NCBI GenBank assembly: GCA_041686095.1
Contig: JAWLEN010000083.1
Coordinates: forward strand, 1 to 10,199
DNA: 10,199 bases
Reading direction: 5' to 3'
From: WJMT01 sp041686095
GTDB lineage: Bacteria > Acidobacteriota > Aminicenantia > Aminicenantales > Aminicenantaceae
The notes below the pieces were generated by a model. That model saw nothing but the letters and a program-made list of their open reading frames with translations, did not search any database and was not told where the DNA came from. Shown here piece after piece: positions 1 through 5,483 of this stretch (position 1 is the first letter of the stretch; each line of letters begins with the position of its first letter). The position numbers were made by a program, and so were the translations under genes.

Positions 1-52
1 CATATGTTTTGGTGATGTTCTCCAATTTTATAAGGTTATTGTTTTCACTCAT
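1..52 (-). CDS. ABC transporter ATP-binding protein, MacB/LolD type (N-terminus only)
   Basis: Only the first 17 codons are inside the window, reading MSENNNLIKLENITKTY, and the gene continues beyond base 1. The pattern 'LIKLENITKTY' is the typical first beta strand of ABC ATPases of the MacB/LolD group; the Walker A motif would follow outside the window. The start is ATG at 52-50, preceded on the minus strand by AGGAAAG about 8 bases upstream. It lies 15 bases after the stop of the periplasmic adaptor gene, the usual order of macA-macB type export operons, so the product is inferred to power export together with that adaptor. The assignment rests on a short N-terminus plus context. Confidence 0.7.
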   Translation of the reverse strand, partial: MSENNNLIKLENITKTY

Positions 53-67
53 TATACTTTCCTGTGT

Positions 68-1360
68 TTAACGAAGCATTCTCATCACAGGCGGCCCTCC
101 TCTTCTTTCTTCATTAGCTCTCCCTTCGTCTATGATGACTTCCTGGCCATCTTCTAAATTATCACTCTTTATTTCTGTATAAATGTTATCTGTTACTCCT
201 GTACGTATAAACAGGATCTTGAGTTTTCCGTTTTCGTCTTGGATCCAAACACTGGCCATATCTTTTCTTCTATTTTGAGCCAAGCCCTGTCCCATTCCCT
301 GGCCGCTTGGGTTAGAAGGATTTGCCTTCCCCTGAGGGGCTTGTTTTCCCTGGGCTTGCTTTGCGTTTCTCATCTCAGCAAAGACTTCCATCATCACCTC
401 TTGAGGAGGGCTGTACCTTAAAGCTGAATTGGGGACCCGCAGCGCGTTTTTGGCTTCGCCCACAATGATAGAAACTGTGGCTGTCATGCCAGGTCTCAAT
501 TTGAGTTCAGGATTTGCAACATTGACTATAGTGGGATAAGTCACCACATTGGATTCCACCACAGCCGAATATCTTACCTGCTCTACTTCCCCTATGAATT
601 CTTCATCAGGAAAAGCATCGACAGTGAATTTCACCTTCTGCCCTTCTGTAACTTTTCCAATATCTGCCTCATCCACTCCGCATTCCACCTGCATCTTAGT
701 GAGGTCATTGGCTATCTGGAAAAGCACGGGAGCCTGAAAACTGGCAGCCACGGTTTGACCCACATTGTAATTGCGGTTGATCACTACGCCGTCGATAGGA
801 GAACGGATAATGGTGTGTGAAAGGTCTACTCTGCTGGATTCAAGCTGAGATTTGGCCTGTTCGAGGCTGGCTTCCGCTGACTGCAAGTCAGCTTTGGCAT
901 TGAAATAATTTGCCTCAGCGCTTTCCTTCTCCTCAGTCGATACCAACTCTCTCTCAAAAAGTTCCAGAGACCTGTCCATCTGTCTCTTGGCATTCTGAAG
1001 GGTGACCTCTGCCTTCTCTAATCGAGCTTGAGCACTCTGGTAATTGGCTTCATTTTGGTTGACTCTAGTCTGAAAAAGCTCTGGGTTGAGCTTGGCTATC
1101 ACCTGCCCTTTTTCCACCTGAGAATTGAAATCCACATAAATTTCTGATATTTCACCGGATACCTGACTTCCCACATCCACAATAGTCACTGGATTCACCT
1201 CGCCTGTGGTATCCACCAGAGCCACAATGTCACCACTATCAACTTTCTCCTTAAAATAGACTGTCCCATTAGAACCATTGCCTTTGAGTACAGTGAAATA
1301 TAAAATCACTAGGATTATGGCAATTCCTATTAAAGAAATAATGATTATTTTCTTTTTCAT
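68..1360 (-). CDS. HlyD/MacA-type periplasmic adaptor (membrane fusion) subunit
   Basis: A 430-residue adaptor that should link an inner-membrane ABC transporter to an outer-membrane channel. Visible in order: an N-terminal membrane anchor (about 4-24), the first half of a lipoyl/barrel-sandwich domain (about 58-97, 'VGSQVSGEI', 'VEKGQVIAKL'), a coiled-coil hairpin (about 98-180, rich in Ala, Glu, Gln), the returning lipoyl half ('IRSPIDGVVINRNYNVGQTV', 185-204), a beta-barrel domain (about 222-300, 'LRPGMTATVSIIV'), and a membrane-proximal domain. A low-complexity Gln/Gly/Pro stretch (about 333-365) interrupts the C-terminal part, which is unusual and may be a flexible insert. The ATG follows a strong AGGAGG, which overlaps the TAG stop of the Spy-like gene 9 bases upstream, so the two are probably co-translated. 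The downstream neighbour is the ATPase. The substrate is unknown. The family call is secure; MacA rather than another HlyD subtype is inferred from context. Confidence 0.9.
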   Translation of the reverse strand: MKKKIIIISLIGIAIILVILYFTVLKGNGSNGTVYFKEKVDSGDIVALVDTTGEVNPVTIVDVGSQVSGEISEIYVDFNSQVEKGQVIAKLNPELFQTRVNQNEANYQSAQARLEKAEVTLQNAKRQMDRSLELFERELVSTEEKESAEANYFNAKADLQSAEASLEQAKSQLESSRVDLSHTIIRSPIDGVVINRNYNVGQTVAASFQAPVLFQIANDLTKMQVECGVDEADIGKVTEGQKVKFTVDAFPDEEFIGEVEQVRYSAVVESNVVTYPTIVNVANPELKLRPGMTATVSIIVGEAKNALRVPNSALRYSPPQEVMMEVFAEMRNAKQAQGKQAPQGKANPSNPSGQGMGQGLAQNRRKDMASVWIQDENGKLKILFIRTGVTDNIYTEIKSDNLEDGQEVIIDEGRANEERRGGPPVMRMLR

Positions 1361-1369
1361 ATGATCCTC

Positions 1370-1807
1370 CTAATTCTTTTCCTTATTTGATGGCTCTTTC
1401 GTTCTTTGATCTGATTTTTTTCTTTCTTTAAAATATTTTTGTAAATATCTTTCTATCATCTCATCGAATTTTATTTTTTGCTCATCATTTAATGTGTTCT
1501 TAATATCTGTAATAAGTTCTTTTCTTATGGAAGAGAACTGCCTTCCGATCTGATGCCTCATTTCATCCAGTTTTTTTTCTGTATTATTAAAGACCTCTCG
1601 GATTTCTTGTTCCTGACTTTCTTCCAGGTCCAGCTCCTTGGATATATCCTCAAGAGTAGGAAAATGACCGGGAGGCTTTCTTCCAGGAGGAGGCTTCCTA
1701 AAATCTTTTTTTATAAAGTACTTATCACAAAATATACCGCTCACCAATCCAGCAGCAAACACAAGGATAAATGAAAGTATGATGATTATTCTATATTTAT
1801 TTTTCAT
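1370..1807 (-). CDS. Spy/CpxP-like membrane-anchored periplasmic stress protein
   Basis: A 145-residue protein with a hydrophobic anchor or uncleaved signal (about 5-24), a Pro/Lys-rich linker ('KPPPGRKPPGHFP', about 38-50), and then a long, highly charged helical region. That region carries 'LDLEESQEQEIREVF' and 'LNDEQKIKFDEMIERY', which resemble the two LTxxQ-type repeats of Spy, CpxP, ZraP and CnrX proteins. Family members are periplasmic chaperones or metal sensors, and CnrX is encoded with an anti-sigma/ECF pair, as here. The start codon shares ATGA with the stop of the anti-sigma gene, and AAGGAG lies about 9 bases upstream, so translation is coupled. The inferred role is to sense or buffer envelope damage for the adjacent sigma switch. 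No His/Met metal cluster is obvious, so metal sensing is not supported by sequence. The C-terminal tail (about 128-145) is Lys/Glu-rich and looks disordered. Confidence 0.7.
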   Translation of the reverse strand: MKNKYRIIIILSFILVFAAGLVSGIFCDKYFIKKDFRKPPPGRKPPGHFPTLEDISKELDLEESQEQEIREVFNNTEKKLDEMRHQIGRQFSSIRKELITDIKNTLNDEQKIKFDEMIERYLQKYFKERKKSDQRTKEPSNKEKN

Positions 1808-2295
1808 GGAAAATATCTCCTTGTTCCGTTTTCTCCGTTTATGGAAGTAAATATAAGATGAATATTTTCGTTCTCAACTCGGCCTTCTTCCAGCAAAGGC
1901 AGAGTATCAACAAAAGGATTCTGGTTCTGCAGAAGGATTTCAGCCCGGCTCAATTCCGTCTGCTCAGAAGGAATAAAAATTGTTACCAGAAAAGCAAATA
2001 AAATAAGGATCAGAAGGGAGACGGGTATGGCCCTCAAACCCCACTTTTCCCATGCCAGCCATGACTCATAACTCCGGTCTCTTTTCAGTCTGGGTTTTAA
2101 TCGTGTCCAAAAATAAGGTTTGGGTTCAGGAAATTCCTGTTCTCCAAGTATTCCCAGAATATTTTTATATTCTTCCTGTTTTTTCCGGCATAAAGGACAT
2201 TCCTTCAAATGTCTTAACAGGTCTTCTTTCTCATCTGGATTTAAAGAATGGTCCATAGACCGTAAAATAAGTCTCTCTGCTTTTTTACATTTCAT
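1804..2295 (-). CDS. zf-HC2 type transmembrane anti-sigma factor
   Basis: A 163-residue protein with an N-terminal ZAS/zf-HC2 domain: Cys3, then His29-x3-Cys33-x2-Cys36 ('HLKECPLC'), the pattern that binds zinc in RsrA/ChrR-type anti-sigma factors. A single transmembrane helix (about 88-107, 'LLILILFAFLVTIFIP') follows, leaving about 55 residues outside the cytoplasm. This is the layout of an anti-sigma factor that holds an ECF sigma factor in the cytoplasm and responds to an envelope signal. The sigma gene lies immediately upstream. After removal of the artefactual gap (see 2333-2432) its stop overlaps this ATG by 4 bases. A perfect AGGAGGG (2300-2306) sits 4 bases before the start. The downstream Spy-like gene also overlaps by 4 bases. 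The signal and any protease that cleaves the protein are unknown. Confidence 0.88.
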   Translation of the reverse strand: MKCKKAERLILRSMDHSLNPDEKEDLLRHLKECPLCRKKQEEYKNILGILGEQEFPEPKPYFWTRLKPRLKRDRSYESWLAWEKWGLRAIPVSLLILILFAFLVTIFIPSEQTELSRAEILLQNQNPFVDTLPLLEEGRVENENIHLIFTSINGENGTRRYFP

Positions 2296-2531
2296 GATTC
2301 CCTCCTGAATAAACTTAAGTAAGGAGCCATAANNNNNNNNNNNNNNNNNNNNNNNNNNNNNNNNNNNNNNNNNNNNNNNNNNNNNNNNNNNNNNNNNNNN
2401 NNNNNNNNNNNNNNNNNNNNNNNNNNNNNNNNTCTGGATTTAAAGAATGGTCCATAGACCGTAAAATAAGTCTCTCTGCTTTTTTACATTTCATGATTCC
2501 CTCCTGAATAAACTTAAGTAAGGAGCCATAA
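2234..2531. repeat. 99-bp exact direct duplication flanking the N run (assembly artefact)
   Basis: Copy 1 is 2234-2332 and copy 2 is 2433-2531, identical over 99 bases by manual alignment. The sequence covers the first 20 or so codons of the anti-sigma gene and the last 12 or so codons of the sigma gene. A 99-base overlap is what a de Bruijn assembler using k near 99 would leave at two adjoining contig ends. The second copy of the anti-sigma N-terminus (2433-2494) is therefore not a separate gene fragment. Confidence 0.93.
2333..2432. other. assembly gap (100 N), probably no missing sequence
   Basis: Exactly 100 N, a conventional placeholder length. The 99 bases before it (2234-2332) are repeated exactly after it (2433-2531), so the two contig ends overlap. 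Collapsing the overlap joins the sigma and anti-sigma genes in a 4-base ATGA overlap with an intact Shine-Dalgarno sequence. The real chromosome therefore most likely contains one copy and no gap. Confidence 0.93.
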
Positions 2532-3045
2532 CCTTTCTGAGTTTTTTTCTGGCTCTGAAAAGGCGAGAATCTACAGTGCCCGGAGCAATTTTGAGGATAT
2601 CAGCAATTTCTGAATATGATTTCCCCTGAACATCTCTGAGGGTAAGAATAATCCTGTGTTTTTCCGGCAGTTTATTAATGTTTTCTCGAATAAGCTTCAA
2701 TTTTTCCTGCTTCTCTTCTTCACCCTTAAAATTTTTCGCATCCGGAACGTCTGTTCTTTGATCAAGGCTTACTTTCTCTATCCCGGACTCTTTCCGATGA
2801 AAATCCTTTATGGTGTTAATGGCGATCCTGTAAAGCCATGTACTGAATTTAGACTCAAGGTTAAACCTGGGAAGAGCCCGGTATGCTTTGATAAACACTT
2901 CCTGGGCTAAGTCATCAGCTGTTTCTCTGTTGTTTGTCATGCTGTAGGCGAGATAAAACATTTTATTCCTGTATCTATCCACTAAAATTCCAAAAGAGTC
3001 TTTGTCCTCTTTTTGTGCGGACTGAACAAGCTCTTTTTCTTCCAT
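2491..3045 (-). CDS. ECF (RpoE-like, sigma-70 family) RNA polymerase sigma factor
   Basis: A 184-residue sigma factor with only regions 2 and 4, the ECF layout. Region 2 is about 19-86 ('DDLAQEVFIKAYRALPRF', then 'FSTWLYRIAINTIKDFHRK', the core-binding and -10-reading part). A charged linker spans about 87-115. Region 4 is about 120-171 ('LPEKHRIILTLRDVQGKSY', 'EIADILKIAPGTVDSRLFRA'), with the helix-turn-helix that reads the -35. Length is normal for the family. The ATG at 3045 is the only usable start, since an in-frame TGA lies four codons upstream; there is no good Shine-Dalgarno sequence close to it. The anti-sigma gene follows with a 4-base overlap in the collapsed sequence. A sigma-E-like promoter at 3079-3109 suggests that it activates its own operon. 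Confidence 0.95.
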   Translation of the reverse strand: MEEKELVQSAQKEDKDSFGILVDRYRNKMFYLAYSMTNNRETADDLAQEVFIKAYRALPRFNLESKFSTWLYRIAINTIKDFHRKESGIEKVSLDQRTDVPDAKNFKGEEEKQEKLKLIRENINKLPEKHRIILTLRDVQGKSYSEIADILKIAPGTVDSRLFRARKKLRKVMAPYLSLFRRES

Positions 3046-3078
3046 AAAAAATTTTCAAGTATTTTAACCTCTGTCAAC

Positions 3079-3109
3079 TATTTAGACGAAAGGTTAGGAA
3101 AAATCTTCC
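3079..3109 (-). promoter_or_regulatory. candidate ECF-sigma promoter for the sigma operon
   Basis: On the minus strand GGAAGA (3109-3104) is followed after 15 bases by CGTCTAAATA (3088-3079). Counted in the E. coli sigma-E way it is GGAAGAT-N16-TCTAA, close to that family's GGAACTT-N16-TCTGA. CGTC lies about 40 bases before the sigma ATG. The same element precedes the 3517 gene and, in variant form, the 8692 gene. The likely meaning is autoregulation by the encoded sigma factor; this is inferred from motif and position only. Confidence 0.7.
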
Positions 3110-3145
3110 CTTCATTTGCACTAAAACTACAAAGGCCAGTTTACC

Positions 3146-3517
3146 TTACTTTCGCTCAGCCGTCCACTCTATAGAACCCCCCTGTCCCATCTTTACAGTA
3201 CCTGACATGGAATCACCTTCCACCACACCGGTGTACTTGAAAGTAAATTCTCCTCTTGGGGTATTTCTGACAATGGTCCATTCAATATCATTCCCTTTTA
3301 CAGTACCTTCTCCTGTAAATACTCCTCCGCCTCGGCCCGGCATGGTCACAGTTATTGATTCTCCTTCCTGGTCGAAATGAATAGTCTCGTTGAATTCTCC
3401 TCTTCCTGTCTGCATACTGAATTCCCAGTCTCCAGAAACATCCGCATTTTGGAAGCTAAGTCCTAAAGTCAACAACGATAAAATCGCAATCCCTGATAAC
3501 AAAATATTTCTTTTCAT
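3146..3517 (-). CDS. small secreted beta-rich protein of unknown function
   Basis: A 123-residue protein with a clear signal peptide (about 1-23, hydrophobic 'LLSGIAILSLLTLGLSF') and a mature part of alternating short strands. Repeated patterns such as 'VSGDWEFSMQTGRGEF', 'GEGTVKGNDIEWTI', 'YTGVVEGDSMSGTVKMG' and 'GSIEWTAERK' look like up-and-down beta hairpins of a lipocalin-like or small beta-barrel fold. Similar 'G.W.....G...GTVEGD.ISGT' repeats occur in secreted proteins and fused domains of unknown role in Acidobacteriota-like genomes (general family impression, not a search result). There are no cysteines and no catalytic motif. The start is supported by AGGAG 7 bases upstream. The sigma-E-like promoter at 3539-3570 suggests co-regulation with the sigma operon. 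Only about 36 bases separate its stop from that operon's promoter, and no terminator is evident between them. The function is not known. Confidence 0.8.
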   Translation of the reverse strand: MKRNILLSGIAILSLLTLGLSFQNADVSGDWEFSMQTGRGEFNETIHFDQEGESITVTMPGRGGGVFTGEGTVKGNDIEWTIVRNTPRGEFTFKYTGVVEGDSMSGTVKMGQGGSIEWTAERK

Positions 3518-3538
3518 TTGATTCTCCTTTTCTTTTTT

Positions 3539-3570
3539 TATTTAGACGTAAATAGAGTCTGTTTTCTTCC
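3539..3570 (-). promoter_or_regulatory. candidate ECF-sigma promoter for the secreted protein gene
   Basis: On the minus strand GGAAGA (3570-3565) is followed after 16 bases by CGTCTAAATA (3548-3539). The ten-base -10 region is identical to the one upstream of the sigma gene, and CGTC lies about 31 bases before the ATG at 3517. The spacer is one base longer than in the sigma promoter. Confidence 0.68.
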
Positions 3571-3624
3571 GTCATTTTCGCATGATTCAAAGAATTACTC
3601 CAGTCCTCTGCTGGCAATCGGAGC

Positions 3625-3854
3625 AAGCATTTTTAAAACCGTGATACATGTGATTTATAATGTTTATTAAGGGTAGAGGGAAAGGGATGAGGAATCCCCT
3701 TGAGGGCGGAGCGGGCATGGCCCCTCTTTAGAGGGGAGCGAAGCCCGAACGGGAGAGAGATTCCTCGCTGGGGAATCGAGCGGGTGACGAATCCCTTGCC
3801 CTTGCCCTTCCCCTTATATGTCAAGTTAACTCTATCACGGTTTTAGGAATGCTT
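3625..3854. mobile_element. MITE-like non-autonomous element with 22-bp inverted ends
   Basis: The left end (3625-3646, AAGCATTTTTAAAACC then GTGATA) and the right end (3833-3854) are inverted repeats of 22 bases with two mismatches. Just outside lie perfect 8-base direct repeats CAATCGGA at 3615-3622 and 3858-3865, as expected of a target-site duplication with 2-3 bases between repeat and end. Total size is about 230 bp with no credible gene; the open frame across 3633-3824 only translates the GC-rich hairpin. The interior is the 143-bp hairpin element at 3671-3813. Together these are the marks of a miniature inverted-repeat element moved by a transposase encoded elsewhere. It fills most of the 392-base gap between 3517 and 3910. 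Confidence 0.65.
3671..3813. repeat. GC-rich palindromic intergenic repeat, copy A
   Basis: A 143-bp element, much more GC-rich than its surroundings, with nested inverted repeats: GAGGAATC (3689-3696) with GATTCCTC (3759-3766), CGGGC (3712-3716) with GCCCG (3743-3747), and the central hairpin CCCCTCT-TT-AGAGGGG (3721-3736). The outer G-rich left flank can pair with the C-rich right flank. The central ~104 bases (3688-3791) match copy B at 8360-8465 with five substitutions and two single-base indels in my manual alignment. Confidence 0.85.
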
Positions 3855-3872
3855 ATTCAATCGGAAGAAAAC

Positions 3873-3901
3873 TTGACAACTTTGGTGGTATAAGCCAAAA
3901 T
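3873..3901 (+). promoter_or_regulatory. weak candidate housekeeping promoter for the redox operon
   Basis: TTGACA (3873-3878), a 17-base spacer and CAAAAT (3896-3901). The -35 is perfect but the -10 is poor, and the start point would fall almost on the start codon, giving a leaderless or near-leaderless message. It is the only promoter-like match between the MITE-like element and the first gene. Read with caution. Confidence 0.25.
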
Positions 3902-3909
3902 TCTTGGTT

Positions 3910-4680
3910 ATGGCTAAGAAGCAAAATCATCCTGCTGATGCTTTTTTACACCTTAAAAATCTCCCCACAATATGGTGTCCCGGCTGCGGGATTGGAATTG
4001 TGGTCAATATATTTATTCAGACTGTAAACAAAATGAAAATAAAGAAAGAAAATATTTTTATCGTATCTTCAGGAATCAGCTGCACTGGAAAAATCAGCGA
4101 CCACCTTAATTTAAAGAGTATTGAATCTGAGGATCCTTTCAAAGAGGCTGACAAGCTAAAGAAGAAAAATCCAAAATCTAGAATGGTCATTTTTTTCAAT
4201 GACAATGATTTAATGGTGAACGGCATTGACGGACTTCTAAAATCCTGTCATGCGGGAACAGAAGTCCTTGCTATATATATAAACAGCTTTGTTTGCAACA
4301 TCCTGTTTTTCCACAAAAAATTTATGCACTTTAATTTCAGAAAACAAGACTGTCATATAGAACCCAAAGATGTATTCAATCTCCCTCTTTTGATGAAAGA
4401 ATGCGGAGCCTCCTATATAGCCAGGTGGACTCCTCTCCACTGCCGCAGACTTGCCTATTCTTTAAAAGAAACTATATTGAAAGCGGGCTTTTCCTTCATA
4501 GAAGTCATTTCTCCCTGTCTTATGTATTACGCAAGCAGCGGATATGAAGGAAAAACTATTGACAGGATGGGATATTATCTGAAAAATGCTAAAATTGAAA
4601 ACGGTTATCCAATGGAAAAGCTCAAAACAGAAGGTATCGAAAACATCATCATAGGAAAATTTTTAAACAAAACACAGTGA
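3910..4680 (+). CDS. 2-oxoacid:ferredoxin oxidoreductase beta-subunit-like protein, degenerate TPP site (paralogue 1)
   Basis: A 256-residue homologue of the KorB/VorB/PorB beta subunit. The hallmark 'IWCPGCGIG' (Cys23, Cys26), 'SGISCTGKIS' (Cys58) and 'IEVISPC' (Cys203) supply the four cysteines that bind a [4Fe-4S] cluster in this family, and 'ASYIARWT' is also typical. The GDG motif that binds Mg-TPP reads NDN (97-99, 'FFNDNDLMVNG'), the later NN pair reads NS ('YINSF'), the HGR region is absent, and the usual 'GMTGGQ..PTTP' segment is replaced by 'NILFFHKKFMHF'. Catalysis with TPP therefore looks lost while cluster binding is kept. ATG 3910 is chosen over TTG 3904; neither has a clear ribosome-binding site. 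It is first of five overlapping genes and is followed by a paralogue starting at its stop. An electron-relay or structural role is inferred. Confidence 0.85.
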   Translation: MAKKQNHPADAFLHLKNLPTIWCPGCGIGIVVNIFIQTVNKMKIKKENIFIVSSGISCTGKISDHLNLKSIESEDPFKEADKLKKKNPKSRMVIFFNDNDLMVNGIDGLLKSCHAGTEVLAIYINSFVCNILFFHKKFMHFNFRKQDCHIEPKDVFNLPLLMKECGASYIARWTPLHCRRLAYSLKETILKAGFSFIEVISPCLMYYASSGYEGKTIDRMGYYLKNAKIENGYPMEKLKTEGIENIIIGKFLNKTQ

Positions 4681-5483
4681 TGGTCAAACAAAAATCCAGT
4701 TCCTTAGAAAATCTTTTTCATCCTACTGATTATTTCCTGGTCTCAGATATATTTCCAACGGTCTGGTGTCCCGGATGTGGAATCGGAACAGCTGTTTACA
4801 GCTTTTTTGAAGCTTGTAAAGAGAAAGATATTGATAGAGACGATCTCTACATAATCAGCGGAATGGGATGCACAGGCAAAATCTCAGAATTCTTATGTCT
4901 CTCATCCAGCTCCGTCACTGACGGACATATCATTGAAAAAGCAGTGCATATAAATGAAAAAAATCCTGACAAAAAAATCGTGGTTTTTCTAAATAACGCT
5001 GATTTTCTTATTTCAGGAGGCGAAGAACTTAAAAAGGCTAAAAAAAGAAAACTCAATATATTGATCATTTATATCAACAACTTTATATATGCATTGAGTA
5101 AAGACCAAGCCTTTCCCATGACCCCTTACATGCGCCGGTCAACAAAAGGCGAATTTGAAATCCCCTTCAACATACCTTATATGGCTTATTCCATTGGAGC
5201 CTCCTTTGTGGCCAGGTGGACTCCGATAAGAGCCGGTTGGATGAAGCACTCTTTTGTTGAATCCTTTTCTGTCCAGGGGCTTTCTTTAATAGAACTTATT
5301 TCCCCTTGTCTGATATATGATGCCAATACAGGAAGAATTTTAGATCCTGTGGAAAAAATGGCCTTCTATAATGATAATTCTGAAATCCAGTTTTGGGTGC
5401 CGGTTAAGAATCTTGATCTGCGGAGACAGAAAAGAATCATAATCGGCAAATTTTTAGATATAAACAGGACTCATGACTCATAA
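4680..5483 (+). CDS. 2-oxoacid:ferredoxin oxidoreductase beta-subunit-like protein, degenerate TPP site (paralogue 2)
   Basis: A 267-residue tandem paralogue of the preceding gene. It keeps the four cluster cysteines ('VWCPGCGIG' Cys30 and Cys33, 'SGMGCTGKIS' Cys64, 'IELISPC' Cys210) and 'ASFVARWTP'. It is closer to normal KorB than paralogue 1: 'YINNFIYALSKDQAFPMTP' preserves the NN pair and the 'IYGMTGGQ..PTTP'-like segment. Even so, the Mg-TPP motif GDGD reads NNAD (105-108, 'FLNNADFLISGG'), and no HGR is present ('SVTDGHIIEKAVHI'). The start is ATG 4680 in a TGATG junction with the upstream stop; GTG at 4677 is an in-frame alternative. The ferredoxin gene starts 11 bases before its end. 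The two paralogues may form a heterodimer; this is inferred from tandem arrangement only. Confidence 0.85.
   Translation: MVKQKSSSLENLFHPTDYFLVSDIFPTVWCPGCGIGTAVYSFFEACKEKDIDRDDLYIISGMGCTGKISEFLCLSSSSVTDGHIIEKAVHINEKNPDKKIVVFLNNADFLISGGEELKKAKKRKLNILIIYINNFIYALSKDQAFPMTPYMRRSTKGEFEIPFNIPYMAYSIGASFVARWTPIRAGWMKHSFVESFSVQGLSLIELISPCLIYDANTGRILDPVEKMAFYNDNSEIQFWVPVKNLDLRRQKRIIIGKFLDINRTHDS

Noticed and set aside
2433..2494. Second anti-sigma gene fragment after the N run
   Set aside because: Identical to the real N-terminus over the 99-base overlap; explained by duplicated contig ends.
3633..3824. Open frames across the GC-rich hairpin (also 8256-8516 in the second copy)
   Set aside because: They translate the palindromic repeat on either strand; identity between copies follows DNA structure, and the peptides have no domain features.
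3862..3901. CGGAAGAAAAC upstream of the redox operon as a fourth sigma-E-like promoter
   Set aside because: It repeats the -35 region of the 3539-3570 promoter, but no CGTC element follows at 15-16 bases; GGTGGTATA is there instead.
3904..3909. TTG start at 3904 for the first KorB-like gene
   Set aside because: The in-frame ATG at 3910 is only two codons later and is the more probable start; no ribosome-binding site favours TTG.
3910..5483. Loss of GDG motifs caused by sequencing error
   Set aside because: Both genes are fully open and overlap cleanly, and the motif changes involve several codons in two separate genes.
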